A DNA stretch of 64,000 nucleotides. Source: Eubacteriales bacterium (GTDB lineage Bacteria > Bacillota > Clostridia > Lachnospirales > Lachnospiraceae). Position 1 is the first letter of the stretch. Each line of letters starts with the position of its first letter. The position numbers were made by a program, and so were the translations under genes. Positions 52,565-62,245 of this stretch are shown here, piece by piece. Below the pieces are notes generated by a model. It had not been told where the DNA came from and ran no database searches. It worked only from the letters and a program-made list of their open reading frames with translations. The stretch is from assembly GCA_030536555.1 (NCBI GenBank), contig JAUNPU010000001.1:209462-273461 (forward strand). The letters run 5' to 3'.

Positions 52565-53536
52565 ATGCAGACACTGATCCAGGACATCAAAGAACAGACA
52601 TTCAAACGGATGTATCTGCTGTATGGGGAGGAACGCTTCTTAAAGAACAGCTACAAGAACCGGCTGAAGGAGGCGATTGTCGGGGATGATACCATGAACT
52701 TTGCTTCTTTTGAGGGGAAGAGTCTGGATGTGGACGAGCTGATCCGGCTGGCGGATACCATGCCGTTTTTTGCGGAGCGCCGGCTGATTCTGATTGAGGA
52801 CAGCGGATATTTCAAGAATGCCTGTGAGCCGCTGGTTAAGTACCTGCCGTCCATGCCGGATACCACCTGCCTTCTGTTTGTGGAGTCCGAGGTGGATAAG
52901 CGCAGCAAGCTTTACAAGAAGGTGAAGGAGCTTGGACATGTGGCGGAGATGACCAGACAGGATGCGGCGCAGCTTGGCAAGTGGGCGGGAAGTATTCTGG
53001 CAAAGGAGGGCAGGAAGATCACCGGGCGGACCATGGAGCTGCTTCTGTCCATGACCGGAGACGATATGGAGCACATCCGCATGGAGTTGGAGAAGCTGAT
53101 CAGCTATACCATGGGTCGGGATGTGATCACGGATGAGGACGTGAGAGCCATCTGCACGGTGCAGGTGACCAACAAGATCTTCGATATGGTGGCGGCGATT
53201 GTGAACCGGCAGACCAGGAAGGCGATGGACCTGTATGAGGACCTGCTGACCTTAAAGGAGCCGCCCATGCGGATTCTGTTTCTGATCGCCAGACAGTTTA
53301 ACCAGCTTTTACAGGTGAAGGAGCTGATGGGAAAGGGGCTGGATAAGGGAACCATTGCTTCCAGGCTGAAGATGCAGCCGTTTGTGGTGGGCAAGGTGAT
53401 GCCCCAGGCGAGACAGTTTAGCAGGGAGCAGATCCTGTCCTACGTGAATCTGTGTGTGGAGGCAGAGGAGGCGGTGAAGAGCGGGCGGCTTCAGGACCGG
53501 CTGGCGGTGGAACTGCTGATTACAAAAGAGTACTAA
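52565..53536 (+). CDS. holA: DNA polymerase III delta subunit
   Basis: A 323-residue clamp-loader subunit. It shows YLLYGEERFLKNSYKNRLKEAI near the start, the MNFASFEGKSLDVDELIRLADTMPFFAERRLILIEDSGYFK segment, and RILFLIARQFNQLLQVKELMGKGLDKGTIASRLKMQPFVVGKVMPQARQFS at the C-terminus, all typical of HolA (YqeN). It opens the beta clamp for loading on DNA. AGGAGAG precedes the ATG. In many Firmicutes holA directly follows comEC; here they are 4.2 kb apart. Confidence 0.95.
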   Translation: MQTLIQDIKEQTFKRMYLLYGEERFLKNSYKNRLKEAIVGDDTMNFASFEGKSLDVDELIRLADTMPFFAERRLILIEDSGYFKNACEPLVKYLPSMPDTTCLLFVESEVDKRSKLYKKVKELGHVAEMTRQDAAQLGKWAGSILAKEGRKITGRTMELLLSMTGDDMEHIRMELEKLISYTMGRDVITDEDVRAICTVQVTNKIFDMVAAIVNRQTRKAMDLYEDLLTLKEPPMRILFLIARQFNQLLQVKELMGKGLDKGTIASRLKMQPFVVGKVMPQARQFSREQILSYVNLCVEAEEAVKSGRLQDRLAVELLITKEY

Positions 53537-53543
53537 ATTGCTA

Positions 53544-53572
53544 TTGACGGCTGAAAAAAAATCTAGTATTAT
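53544..53572 (+). promoter_or_regulatory. Promoter for the purE-purM-purN-purD operon
   Basis: TTGACG (53544-53549) and TATTAT (53567-53572), spacer 17. The 138-base AT-rich leader to purE shows no purine, PRPP or ZTP riboswitch pattern that I recognise. Confidence 0.75.
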
Positions 53573-53710
53573 AATTAATAAGTGCTGGTTTATTTATAAA
53601 CTATCATTATAAGTAATGCTAATGAATGTTTTTCATTTAACCTATAAACAAGGCAGCTTTCCGGCTGGAATCATGGTGGGAAGATGCCACAGCAAGAAGG
53701 AGATCAGACG

Positions 53711-54223
53711 ATGGCAAAAGTTGGAATTGTGATGGGCAGCGATTCAGATATGCCGATTATGGCAAAGGCTGCAGAGATTCTGGACAGGTTTGGAATTGAC
53801 TATGAGATGACGATCATTTCCGCACACCGGGAACCGGATATTTTCTTTGACTGGGCGAAGGGTGCAGAGGCGCGGGGCATTAAGGTGATCATTGCAGGTG
53901 CAGGAAAGGCAGCACATCTGCCGGGTATGTGTGCAGCGATCTTCCCGCTTCCGGTCATCGGTATTCCCATGAAGACTTCTGATCTGGGTGGTGTGGATTC
54001 TCTCTACTCCATCGTGCAGATGCCGTCCGGCATTCCGGTGGCAACCGTGGCAATCAATGGCGGTGCCAATGCAGGCATTCTGGCAGCGAAGATGCTGGCA
54101 GCTTCTGATGACGCGCTGCTTCAGAAGGTGAAGGATTATGCAGAATCTTTAAAGGGCGACGTGGTGAAGAAAGCTGAGAAGCTGGAGAGCATCGGATACA
54201 AAGAGTATCTGGCACAGATGTAA
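53711..54223 (+). CDS. purE: N5-carboxyaminoimidazole ribonucleotide mutase
   Basis: A 170-residue PurE: GIVMGSDSDMPIMAKAAEILDRFGIDYEMTIISAHREPD, then IAGAGKAAHLPGMCAAIFPLPVIGIPM. It moves the carboxyl group of N5-CAIR to give CAIR in purine synthesis (class I type). PurK, its usual partner, is not in the window. I chose ATG 53711 (AAGGAG upstream). It begins a purE-purM-purN-purD run with small gaps. Confidence 0.95.
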   Translation: MAKVGIVMGSDSDMPIMAKAAEILDRFGIDYEMTIISAHREPDIFFDWAKGAEARGIKVIIAGAGKAAHLPGMCAAIFPLPVIGIPMKTSDLGGVDSLYSIVQMPSGIPVATVAINGGANAGILAAKMLAASDDALLQKVKDYAESLKGDVVKKAEKLESIGYKEYLAQM

Positions 54224-54328
54224 GGAGCAGACCGGCAGCTGCGACAGGAGAACGCGACTGCAGCAGGAAGCCGGTTGGAGAATCGATAACAGAGTATCAC
54301 AATATAACAGAAAATCGGAGGATAAATC

Positions 54329-55360
54329 ATGGATTACAAGAACGCCGGAGTTGATATTGAAGCAGGTTACAAGTCAGTAGAGTTAATGAAGAAGCACGTT
54401 ATGGAGACCATGCGTCCGGAGGTACTGGGCGGAATCGGCGGATTTTCCGGAGCATTTTCTCTGGATGCCATCAAGAACATGGAGCATCCGGTACTGCTGT
54501 CCGGTACAGACGGTGTTGGTACAAAGCTGAAGCTGGCATTTATCATGGACAAGCATGATACCATCGGTATCGACTGTGTGGCTATGTGCGTGAACGACGT
54601 TGCATGTGCAGGCGGCGAGCCGCTGTTCTTCCTGGACTACATTGCATGCGGCAAGAACTTCCCGGAGAAGATTGCTACCATCGTAAGCGGTGTGGCTGAC
54701 GGCTGTAAGCAGTCTGAGGCAGCGCTGGTAGGCGGTGAGACCGCAGAGATGCCGGGCTTCTATCCGGAGGACGAGTACGACCTGGCTGGCTTTGCAGTAG
54801 GCGTGGTAGATCAGAAGGATCTGATCGACGGCAAGGATCTGAAAGCAGGCGATGTGCTGATCGGTATGGCTTCTTCCGGCGTACATTCCAACGGCTTCTC
54901 TCTGGTGCGCAAGGTATTTGAGAATGAGCTGACCAAAGAAGGTTTAAATACTTATTACGATGAGCTGGGCAAGACTCTGGGCGAGGCACTGCTGGCTCCC
55001 ACCAAGATCTATGTGAAAGCCATGAAGAGCGTGAAGAACGCAGGCGTGAAGGTGAAGGCATGCAGCCATGTAACCGGCGGCGGCTTCTATGAGAACATTC
55101 CGCGTATGCTGAAGGAAGGCACCCGCGCTGTGATTAAGAAAGATAGCTACGAGGTTCCGGCTATCTTCAAGATGATGGCAAAGAAGGGCGACATTGCAGA
55201 AGAGATGATGTACAACACCTACAACATGGGTATCGGTATGATCGTTGCTGTGGATCCGGCAGATGTGGACAAGACCATGGAAGCCATGAAGGCAGCCGGT
55301 GAGACTCCGTATGTGATCGGTTCCATCGAAGAGGGAGAAAAGGGAGTGACCTTATGTTAA
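54329..55360 (+). CDS. purM: Phosphoribosylformylglycinamidine cyclo-ligase
   Basis: A 343-residue PurM (AIR synthetase): start [62 protein letters not shown] and [17 protein letters not shown]. It closes the ring of FGAM using ATP to make AIR. GGAGG precedes the ATG; the 105-base gap after purE holds no clear signal. Its 3' end overlaps purN by seven bases. Confidence 0.96.
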   Translation: MDYKNAGVDIEAGYKSVELMKKHVMETMRPEVLGGIGGFSGAFSLDAIKNMEHPVLLSGTDGVGTKLKLAFIMDKHDTIGIDCVAMCVNDVACAGGEPLFFLDYIACGKNFPEKIATIVSGVADGCKQSEAALVGGETAEMPGFYPEDEYDLAGFAVGVVDQKDLIDGKDLKAGDVLIGMASSGVHSNGFSLVRKVFENELTKEGLNTYYDELGKTLGEALLAPTKIYVKAMKSVKNAGVKVKACSHVTGGGFYENIPRMLKEGTRAVIKKDSYEVPAIFKMMAKKGDIAEEMMYNTYNMGIGMIVAVDPADVDKTMEAMKAAGETPYVIGSIEEGEKGVTLC

Positions 55361-55950
55361 GAGTCGGTGTGATGGTATCCGGAGGCGGTACCAATCTGCA
55401 GGCAATCCTGGATGCGGTTGATGCAAAGAAGATTACCAATGCCGAGATTGCGGTGGTGATCAGCAACAACCCCAATGCCTATGCACTGGAGCGGGCGAAG
55501 AACCATGGAATCGATGCAGTCTGCATTTCTCCGAAGGAGTTCGACAGCCGCGAAGCCTTCAATGAGGCATTTCTGGCAAAGGTAGACGAGTACAATCTGG
55601 ATCTGATTGTGCTGGCAGGCTTCCTGGTGAAGATTCCGGCAGCCATGATTGAGAAGTATGAACACAGAATCATCAATATCCACCCGTCTCTGATTCCGTC
55701 CTTCTGCGGCGTGGGCTACTATGGGCTGAAGGTCCATGAGGCGGCGCTGGCAAGAGGCGTGAAGGTGACCGGTGCGACGGTACACTTTGTGGACAGCGGC
55801 ATGGACACCGGTCCGATCATTCTGCAGAAGGCTGTGGAAGTACAGGAAGGCGACACGCCGGAGGTGCTGCAGCGCAGAGTCATGGAGCAGGCGGAGTGGG
55901 TGCTGCTTCCCCAGGCGATTGATATGATCGCAAATGAAAGAATCATCTGA
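55354..55950 (+). CDS. purN: Phosphoribosylglycinamide formyltransferase
   Basis: A 198-residue Pur[20 protein letters not shown] at the start, the [13 protein letters not shown] motif with catalytic Asn and His, and [19 protein letters not shown] with the catalytic Asp. It formylates GAR with 10-formyl-THF. It overlaps purM by seven bases and is followed by purD after 23 bases. Confidence 0.96.
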   Translation: MLRVGVMVSGGGTNLQAILDAVDAKKITNAEIAVVISNNPNAYALERAKNHGIDAVCISPKEFDSREAFNEAFLAKVDEYNLDLIVLAGFLVKIPAAMIEKYEHRIINIHPSLIPSFCGVGYYGLKVHEAALARGVKVTGATVHFVDSGMDTGPIILQKAVEVQEGDTPEVLQRRVMEQAEWVLLPQAIDMIANERII

Positions 55951-55973
55951 AATGACAGAGGAGGAAATGACAG

Positions 55974-57248
55974 ATGAAAGTTTTGATTGTTGGCGGCGGC
56001 GGAAGAGAGCACGCAATCGCATGGAAAGTGGCTCAGAGCCCGAAAGTAGACAAGTTATACTGCGCACCGGGCAATGCGGGAATCGCAGAGGTGGCAGAGT
56101 GTGTGAATATCGGTGTGATGGAGTTCGACAAGCTGACGGCATTTGCTAAGGAGCAGGCAATCGACTTAACCATCGTGGGACCGGATGATCCCCTGGCAGC
56201 AGGCGCTGTGGATGCATTTGAGGCAGCAGGTCTGCGGGTGTTCGGACCGAGGAAGAATGCGGCGATTCTGGAAGGCTCCAAGGCATTTTCCAAGGATCTG
56301 ATGAAGAAATACGGCATTCCGACAGCAGCCTATGAGACCTTCGACAGCCCGGAGGCAGCGCTTTCTTACTTAGAGACCGCAGACATGCCGATCGTGCTGA
56401 AGGCAGACGGACTGGCGCTGGGCAAGGGCGTATTGATCTGTAATAACCTGGAAGAGGCAAAAGAGGGCGTAAAGACCCTGATGCTGGACAAGCAGTTTGG
56501 CTCCGCAGGCAATCGCATCGTGGTGGAAGAGTTCATGACCGGACGCGAGGTATCGGTACTGTCCTTTGTGGATGGCAGAACCATCAAGATCATGACCTCC
56601 GCACAGGATCATAAGCGTGCCAAGGACGGCGACCAGGGACTGAACACCGGCGGTATGGGAACCTTCTCCCCAAGCCCCTTCTACACGGAGGAAGTGGATG
56701 CTTTCTGTAAGGAGTACATCTATCAGAAGACCGTGGACGCGATGGCTGCTGAGGGCAGAGAGTTCAAGGGAATCATTTTCTTCGGACTGATGCTGACAGC
56801 AAAGGGACCGCGGGTGCTGGAGTACAATGCAAGATTCGGCGATCCGGAGACCCAGGTGGTGCTTCCGCGGATGAAGAATGACATTGTGGACGTATTTGAG
56901 GCGTGCATCGACGGCACGCTGGATCAGATTGATCTGCAGTTCGAGGACAACGCGGCTGTCTGCGTGGTGCTGGCATCTGACGGCTATCCGGAGCACTACG
57001 AGAAGGGCTTTAAGATCAGCGGTCTGGAGAAGTTTCAGGACGCAGACGGTTACTATGTGTTCCATGCGGGAAGCAAGTTTGATGCAGACGGTGATATCGT
57101 CACCAACGGTGGTCGCGTGCTGGGCGTGACCGCAACCGGAAGTGACTTAAAGGAAGCGCGTGCCAATGCCTATAAGGCAACCGGGTGGGTGGAATTCGGC
57201 AACAAATATATGCGCCATGATATCGGGAAGGCGATTGACGAGGCATAA
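55974..57248 (+). CDS. purD: Phosphoribosylamine-glycine ligase
   Basis: A 424-residue ATP-grasp ligase: VLIVGGGGREHAIAWKVAQSPKVDKLYCAPGNAGIAE, VGPDDPLAAG, IVLKADGLALGKGVLIC, GPRVLEYNARFGDPETQVVLPRM. It joins glycine to phosphoribosylamine. GAGGAGG precedes the ATG. It is the last gene of purEMND; a terminator follows at 57280. With purO and the AICAR transformylase elsewhere in the window, the pathway is split over at least two operons. Confidence 0.96.
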   Translation: MKVLIVGGGGREHAIAWKVAQSPKVDKLYCAPGNAGIAEVAECVNIGVMEFDKLTAFAKEQAIDLTIVGPDDPLAAGAVDAFEAAGLRVFGPRKNAAILEGSKAFSKDLMKKYGIPTAAYETFDSPEAALSYLETADMPIVLKADGLALGKGVLICNNLEEAKEGVKTLMLDKQFGSAGNRIVVEEFMTGREVSVLSFVDGRTIKIMTSAQDHKRAKDGDQGLNTGGMGTFSPSPFYTEEVDAFCKEYIYQKTVDAMAAEGREFKGIIFFGLMLTAKGPRVLEYNARFGDPETQVVLPRMKNDIVDVFEACIDGTLDQIDLQFEDNAAVCVVLASDGYPEHYEKGFKISGLEKFQDADGYYVFHAGSKFDADGDIVTNGGRVLGVTATGSDLKEARANAYKATGWVEFGNKYMRHDIGKAIDEA

Positions 57249-57279
57249 AATATATTGCCATTGAAGGATCATGAATCAG

Positions 57280-57322
57280 GAGATGCAGAGACTGACGAGA
57301 AAGCGGTTCCTGCATCTCTTTT
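57280..57322 (+). terminator. Intrinsic terminator after purD
   Basis: GAGATGCAG (57280-57288) pairs with CTGCATCTC (57310-57318), then TTTT. Confidence 0.8.
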
Positions 57323-57443
57323 GCATACGGACTTACATTTCAGGCATCTGTCAGGAAGCTCCGTTCCATGAGGGAAACTGGCAGGTTGAGCATCAATAAA
57401 TCCGGTTATGGATCGGGATTTTTACCATCATTTGCGGTTGTAA

Positions 57444-57472
57444 TTGACACTGCCATACAGCAGCTATATAAT
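57444..57472 (+). promoter_or_regulatory. Consensus sigma-A promoter for the EAL gene
   Basis: Perfect TTGACA (57444-57449) and TATAAT (57467-57472), spacer 17. An inverted repeat (57454-57481) brackets the -10. Confidence 0.9.
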
Positions 57473-57481
57473 TGCTGTATG
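57454..57481 (+). promoter_or_regulatory. Inverted repeat around the -10, candidate operator
   Basis: CATACAGCA (57454-57462) and TGCTGTATG (57473-57481) are exact reverse complements separated by ten bases that hold the TATAAT. A dimeric repressor here would block this otherwise perfect promoter. Confidence 0.65.
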
Positions 57482-57501
57482 GGGAAAGTGAGGATGCACG
57501 A

Positions 57502-59550
57502 ATGAAGGTATACACCGGAGAACTGTTTATTTATCATGTACAGACGGGGGCTGTTCAGCTGCTGGAATGCGATCAGGAGCTGAATGAGGTTCATAACATA
57601 CAGGAATATTTGGATATTCTGCTGGATAGTCAGATCATCTATGAGGAGGATGTGGACAACTTTCGGAGGAAGGCATCTCCGGAGGTGGTGGTGTCGAAGC
57701 TTCGGGAGCAGGATTCCTATTCGTTTCAGTACCGGGCATATGTGAGAAAGGTGCTTCAGTGGTGTGAGACCACGGCAACGGTGCTGGACCGCAATGGACA
57801 GGAGCCGGAGCGGATTCTGATTCATTCGAGGAATATGAATCTGTTTCTGGATGAGGATTCGGCTGATGGTGCAAAGCAGATGCGGCAGCTGGCGGAAGAC
57901 TGCTTTCACGGGTTCGGCAAGATATTTTTCAATATTATTCTGATCGATGTCAATCAGGAGACCTATATTTCCTACAATCCCTACGGCACTGACTATACGG
58001 CATCTCAGGATATTGTCCCCAACGGGGATTACGTCAATGACAATCTGGGATACGGGCTGAACTTTATCTACGAGGCGGACCGGGAGATGTTCTGGGAGCA
58101 CACCACCCTTGCGGCCTACCGGCAGAAGCTGGCCAATCCGGGGGATTCCTTCAGCTTCCATATCCGCCATCTACTGAACGGGCAGTATCGGTGGACGGAG
58201 GTTTTCTGTGTGCGGCTGGGGACCAGTGATGAGGACTTTCGGGTGCTGTACTGGGTTTCCAATATCGACAAGCAGACCCGGGAGCTGCAGTACGACCATC
58301 TGACGGGGCTGTTCAATAAGGATTATTTTTACAGGTACGCCAGACAGGTTATGGAGGAGAATCCGGACAAGAAGTACGATGTAATCTGTGCGGATATTGA
58401 GAATTTCAAGCTGTACAATGACAGCTTTGGCATGGAGAAGGGCGATGAGCTGCTGAAGCGGATTGCGAAGGCATTTCAGGACGGACAGAAGTGGTATATC
58501 ATCTGTGCAAGGTTCTATGCGGATCTGTTCATGTGCCTGACAGAGCATCGGGACACCTATTCGGATGAGACGTTTCGTGCGTTCAGCGATCAGGTCTATG
58601 CAATGGAGTGTACCGGCAACATTCAGGTGAAGTGGGGCATTTATTCGGGCAACAGGAAAAAGAAGACCATCGAGCAGATGTGTGACCGTGCCATGCTGGC
58701 GGCAAAGCACATCAAGGGCGTCTACGGTGTGTATTCGGCATACTATAATTCGGAGTTCAGTGAGAGGCTTCACAGGGAACAGATGATTCTTGACGAGATG
58801 GAGAAGGCTCTGGAGGAGGAGCAGTTTCAGGTGTATCTGCAGCCCAAGTTCCATATGGCGGACGGATTGCTGTGTGGTGCCGAGGCGCTGGTGCGGTGGG
58901 CGCATCCGGAGAAGGGGCTGCTGGGACCGGCTTCCTTTCTTCCTGTTTTTGAGAAAAATGGTTTTGTGGCGAAGCTGGACTGGTACATGTGGGAGAAGAT
59001 CTGCGGACTTTTGCAGCAGTGGAACCGGCAGGGCAGGGGAGAGATTTGGATTTCGGTCAATGTGTCGCGGGCAGACATATTTGGAAAGCACTTTGTGGAG
59101 AGACTGCGGAAGCTGGTGCAGGACTATGAGGTGAAGCCGTCTCAGCTGCATCTGGAGATTACAGAGACTCTCTACGTGCAGAACACAGCCGCCATGAAGC
59201 GGACGCTTTTACAGCTGCGGAGAGAGGGCTTCTGTCTGGAGATGGATGACTTTGGCAGCGGGTATTCTTCCCTGAGTGCACTGGGGGAGCTGCCCTTTGA
59301 TATTCTGAAGCTGGATCAGAAGCTGATTGAGAATGAGATGAATCACCCGGGAGTGCTGAAATATATCATCGATCTGGCACACTGGCTGAAGCTTCATATT
59401 GTTGCGGAGGGCATCGAGACCAGGGAGCAGTACGAGCATTTTAAGGAGCTGGGCTGTGACTGCATGCAGGGATTCTATCTGGCAAAGCCTGTGGAATGGA
59501 AGGAGTTCGAGGACAGGTGGCTGTCGGGAATACAGACAAATAACGAATAA
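57502..59550 (+). CDS. Degenerate GGDEF plus EAL domain protein, likely c-di-GMP phosphodiesterase
   Basis: A 682-residue protein. Residues 1-160 are not recognised; a PAS-like part follows (about 165-260), then a GGDEF domain (DHLTGLFNKDYFYRY onward) whose active motif is YADLF (339-343) instead of GGDEF, so cyclase activity should be lost. The EAL domain is intact: E461-A-L (AEALVRW), ISVNVSRAD, LHLEITETL, MDDFGSGYSSL, ILKLDQKLI, VAEGIETREQ and CMQGFYLAKP. It should break down c-di-GMP. No membrane helix is seen, so it is cytoplasmic. I chose ATG 57502; the frame's TTG at 57472 lies in the promoter. Confidence 0.9.
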   Translation: MKVYTGELFIYHVQTGAVQLLECDQELNEVHNIQEYLDILLDSQIIYEEDVDNFRRKASPEVVVSKLREQDSYSFQYRAYVRKVLQWCETTATVLDRNGQEPERILIHSRNMNLFLDEDSADGAKQMRQLAEDCFHGFGKIFFNIILIDVNQETYISYNPYGTDYTASQDIVPNGDYVNDNLGYGLNFIYEADREMFWEHTTLAAYRQKLANPGDSFSFHIRHLLNGQYRWTEVFCVRLGTSDEDFRVLYWVSNIDKQTRELQYDHLTGLFNKDYFYRYARQVMEENPDKKYDVICADIENFKLYNDSFGMEKGDELLKRIAKAFQDGQKWYIICARFYADLFMCLTEHRDTYSDETFRAFSDQVYAMECTGNIQVKWGIYSGNRKKKTIEQMCDRAMLAAKHIKGVYGVYSAYYNSEFSERLHREQMILDEMEKALEEEQFQVYLQPKFHMADGLLCGAEALVRWAHPEKGLLGPASFLPVFEKNGFVAKLDWYMWEKICGLLQQWNRQGRGEIWISVNVSRADIFGKHFVERLRKLVQDYEVKPSQLHLEITETLYVQNTAAMKRTLLQLRREGFCLEMDDFGSGYSSLSALGELPFDILKLDQKLIENEMNHPGVLKYIIDLAHWLKLHIVAEGIETREQYEHFKELGCDCMQGFYLAKPVEWKEFEDRWLSGIQTNNE

Positions 59551-59561
59551 GGAAGACATCT

Positions 59562-60878
59562 ATGAATGACTTAACTCAGGGCAAGCCGTCGCGGGTCATG
59601 GTGCGGTTTGCCCTTCCGATTGCGCTGGGAAATATATTCCAGCTGTGCTACAGCCTGGCGGACACCCGTGTGGTGGGAAGTACGCTGGGTATGACATCTC
59701 TGGCGGCGGTGGGAGCTACCACTTCCATCAGTACGCTGTTTATTGGATTTTTGTCGGGGCTGACCAATGGATTTGCCATTCTGGTCGCCAGAGAGTACGG
59801 CGCCGGAAGAAAGGACGGAGTAAAGCGGTTTGCGGCGGAGAGCCTGACCCTGGGGGTGGCTACGGCGCTGGCGTTCACGGTGGTTTGTGTGACATTTCTG
59901 CCGTTTCTTCTGCGCATCCTCAATGTGCCGGAGGAGCTGACCCGTGAGGCGACCTCCTATATCCGGGTGGTGCTGGCGGGGCTGACCGCCACCCTCGCCT
60001 ACAATGCCTGCGCAGGTATTCTGCGGGCGGTGGGAGACACGACAGCGGCGCTGCTGTTTCTGATCTGTGCCAGCTTTCTGAATATCGGACTGGACCTTTT
60101 GTTCATTCTGGTATTTCACATGGGGGTGGGCGGAGCGGCGCTGGCGACGGTGCTGTCCCAGACGGTATCTGCGGTCGCCAGCTTTCTGTACATGCAGAAG
60201 CGCTATGAGATGTTCCGGTTCCGGCTCCCGGACTTTCGGGTAAATCGGGAAGATGCCAGGGAGCTGTATGCGTCGGGACTTTCCATGGCGGCGATGATGT
60301 CCTTTGTATTTTTCGGAACTCTGGCGCTGCAGTGCGCGATCAATACCTTCGGTGAGGACACCATCGTGGCACACACGGCGGCCCGCAAGATCACGGAATT
60401 TTTCATGCTGCCATTTTCTGTCATGAGTGCCACCATGGCCACCTACTGCAGCCAGAATGCAGGTGCCGGCAAGATGGACCGGGTCCGCGGGGGAATCCGG
60501 CAGGCGCTGCTGCTGACCTGGGGCTGGTCAGTGGGGACAATCATCCTGAGCTATACGGTGTCGCCGCAGATGATCCGCATGGTTACCGGCACGGACAAGC
60601 TGGCGGTCATTCAGACGGCAGCCCTGTATCTGAAGGTGGATACCCTGTTTTACTTTGCACCGGCGGCGATCGCCGTGCTGCGCAACGCCCTGCAGGGGCT
60701 GGGAGAGCACCGGATTCCCGTATATTCCAGCTTTATCGAGCTGGCGGGAAAGGTGGCGGTCGCCCTGTTTCTGACGCCGGTGTTCCACTACTGGGGCATT
60801 ATCGTGGCGGAGCCGGTGGTATGGCTGGTGATGGTGATTCCGCTGGTGGTGAAGATTCGTGCCATGCTCTGGTTATGA
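59562..60878 (+). CDS. MATE family efflux transporter
   Basis: A 438-residue MATE protein with 12 helices. It starts TQGKPSRVMVRFALPIALGNIFQLCYSLADTRVVGSTLG, a typical MATE first helix with the Asp-Thr, and repeats the pattern in the second half (ASGLSMAAMMSFVFFGTLALQCAINTFGEDTIVAHTAARKI). It exports drugs or metabolites with an ion gradient. The gene begins 11 bases after the EAL gene, in the same operon; a functional link with c-di-GMP is not evident. Confidence 0.93.
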   Translation: MNDLTQGKPSRVMVRFALPIALGNIFQLCYSLADTRVVGSTLGMTSLAAVGATTSISTLFIGFLSGLTNGFAILVAREYGAGRKDGVKRFAAESLTLGVATALAFTVVCVTFLPFLLRILNVPEELTREATSYIRVVLAGLTATLAYNACAGILRAVGDTTAALLFLICASFLNIGLDLLFILVFHMGVGGAALATVLSQTVSAVASFLYMQKRYEMFRFRLPDFRVNREDARELYASGLSMAAMMSFVFFGTLALQCAINTFGEDTIVAHTAARKITEFFMLPFSVMSATMATYCSQNAGAGKMDRVRGGIRQALLLTWGWSVGTIILSYTVSPQMIRMVTGTDKLAVIQTAALYLKVDTLFYFAPAAIAVLRNALQGLGEHRIPVYSSFIELAGKVAVALFLTPVFHYWGIIVAEPVVWLVMVIPLVVKIRAMLWL

Positions 60879-60949
60879 AAGCCTGCCTGATTAGAACTGC
60901 CGGTTATAACAGATATGAGAGAACGATATGGAGAATTTGTAATCGACCA

Positions 60950-60978
60950 TTGATTTTACGGGACAATGCGATTATAAT
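60950..60978 (+). promoter_or_regulatory. Sigma-A promoter for ilvE
   Basis: TTGATT (60950-60955) and TATAAT (60973-60978), spacer 17. The roughly 105-base leader has a stem GTTCA/TGAAC near 60990-61014 but no T-box sequence. Confidence 0.8.
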
Positions 60979-61090
60979 GAGTGACATACAGTTCATGACT
61001 GTGAAGCAGTGAACAGCTATGACAGAGAGACCGGATGCACGTGGAGACTTAGCGGCAGCCGGGTCAGATACATGAATGGAGGAAATAAAG

Positions 61091-62116
61091 ATGGAAAAGA
61101 AGAATCTTGACTGGAGTAATATCGGATTTGGCTATATGGTTACAGATGCCCGCTATGTGGCAAATTATAAAGACGGCAAGTGGGACGACGGAACCCTGAC
61201 TGCTGACCCGAACGTGGTGATCAACGAGTGTGCAGGCATCCTGCAGTACTGCCAGGAGTGCTTTGAGGGACTGAAGGCGTATACCACCGAGGACGGCAGC
61301 ATCGTTACCTTCCGCCCGGACTTAAATGCAGAGCGTATGATGGATTCCTGTGAGAGACTGGAGATGCCGCAGTTCCCGAAGGAGCGCTGGCTGGATGCGC
61401 TGGATCAGGTGGTGAAGGCAAATGCAGCCTGGGTTCCGCCCTATGGCAGCGGAGCTACCCTCTACATCCGCCCGTACATGTTTGCGTCAGGTCCGGTAAT
61501 CGGCGTAAAACCGTCTCAGGAATACCAGTTCCGTATTCTGGTAACTCCGGTTGGCCCGTACTTCAAGGGCGGCGCGAAGCCCCTTACCCTGTGTGTCAGC
61601 GATTTTGACCGTGCGGCACCTCATGGAACCGGTCATGTAAAGGCTGGTCTGAACTACGCCATGAGCCTGCATGCATCCGTGACAGCTCACGCAGCAGGAT
61701 ACGATGAGAACGTATTTCTGGATCCGGCTACCAGAACCTACATTGAGGAGACCGGCGGTGCGAACTTCCTGTTCGTGACCAAGGACGGTGAGGTTGTGAC
61801 TCCGAAGTCCGATTCCATCCTTCCGTCCATTACCAGACGTTCTCTGATCCACGTGGCAGAGCATTATCTTGGCATGAAGGTAACCGAGCGTCCGGTGAAG
61901 TTATCTGAGCTGGAGGACTTTGCAGAGTGCGGTCTGTGCGGCACGGCAGCCGTTATTTCCCCGGTTGGCAAGATCGTGGACCACGGCAGAGAGATCTGCT
62001 TCCCCAGCGGCATGACCGAGATGGGACCGGTGATCAAGAAGCTCTATGATACCCTGACCGGCATCCAGATGGGCAGAATCGAAGCTCCGGAGGGCTGGAT
62101 CCGCAAGATCATGTAA
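61091..62116 (+). CDS. ilvE: Branched-chain amino acid aminotransferase
   Basis: A 341-residue fold-type IV aminotransferase. WSNIGFGYMVTDARYV, CQECFEGLKAY, YIRPYMFASG, GTGHVKAGLNYAMSLHA (PLP-binding Lys), TYIEETGGANFLFV and CGLCGTAAVISPVG mark the BCAT group. It converts branched-chain keto acids and amino acids. I chose ATG 61091 (GGAGG at 61078-61082, eight bases upstream) over 61076. It is a single-gene unit with promoter and terminator. Confidence 0.95.
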   Translation: MEKKNLDWSNIGFGYMVTDARYVANYKDGKWDDGTLTADPNVVINECAGILQYCQECFEGLKAYTTEDGSIVTFRPDLNAERMMDSCERLEMPQFPKERWLDALDQVVKANAAWVPPYGSGATLYIRPYMFASGPVIGVKPSQEYQFRILVTPVGPYFKGGAKPLTLCVSDFDRAAPHGTGHVKAGLNYAMSLHASVTAHAAGYDENVFLDPATRTYIEETGGANFLFVTKDGEVVTPKSDSILPSITRRSLIHVAEHYLGMKVTERPVKLSELEDFAECGLCGTAAVISPVGKIVDHGREICFPSGMTEMGPVIKKLYDTLTGIQMGRIEAPEGWIRKIM

Positions 62117-62142
62117 TTTCTGCAGATTGGATACAAATAAAA

Positions 62143-62180
62143 AGAAGGAAGCTGTTTGGCAGACAAATGGCTTCCTTTTA
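62143..62180 (+). terminator. Intrinsic terminator after ilvE
   Basis: AAGGAAGC (62145-62152) pairs with GCTTCCTT (62170-62177), ending in TTTT. Confidence 0.8.
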
Positions 62181-62245
62181 TGGTGTGTGGATATCGTTTT
62201 TGAGATTTATAATCATGATTTACAGGAAGTGAGGAAGAAAATGCT

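Noticed and set aside
53573..53710. Purine or PRPP riboswitch in the purE leader
   Set aside because: I could not find the conserved core of any purine-related riboswitch class; the leader is AT-rich with only weak short stems.
60979..61090. T-box leader upstream of ilvE
   Set aside because: The conserved T-box sequence and specifier stem are not seen; only a short hairpin is present.
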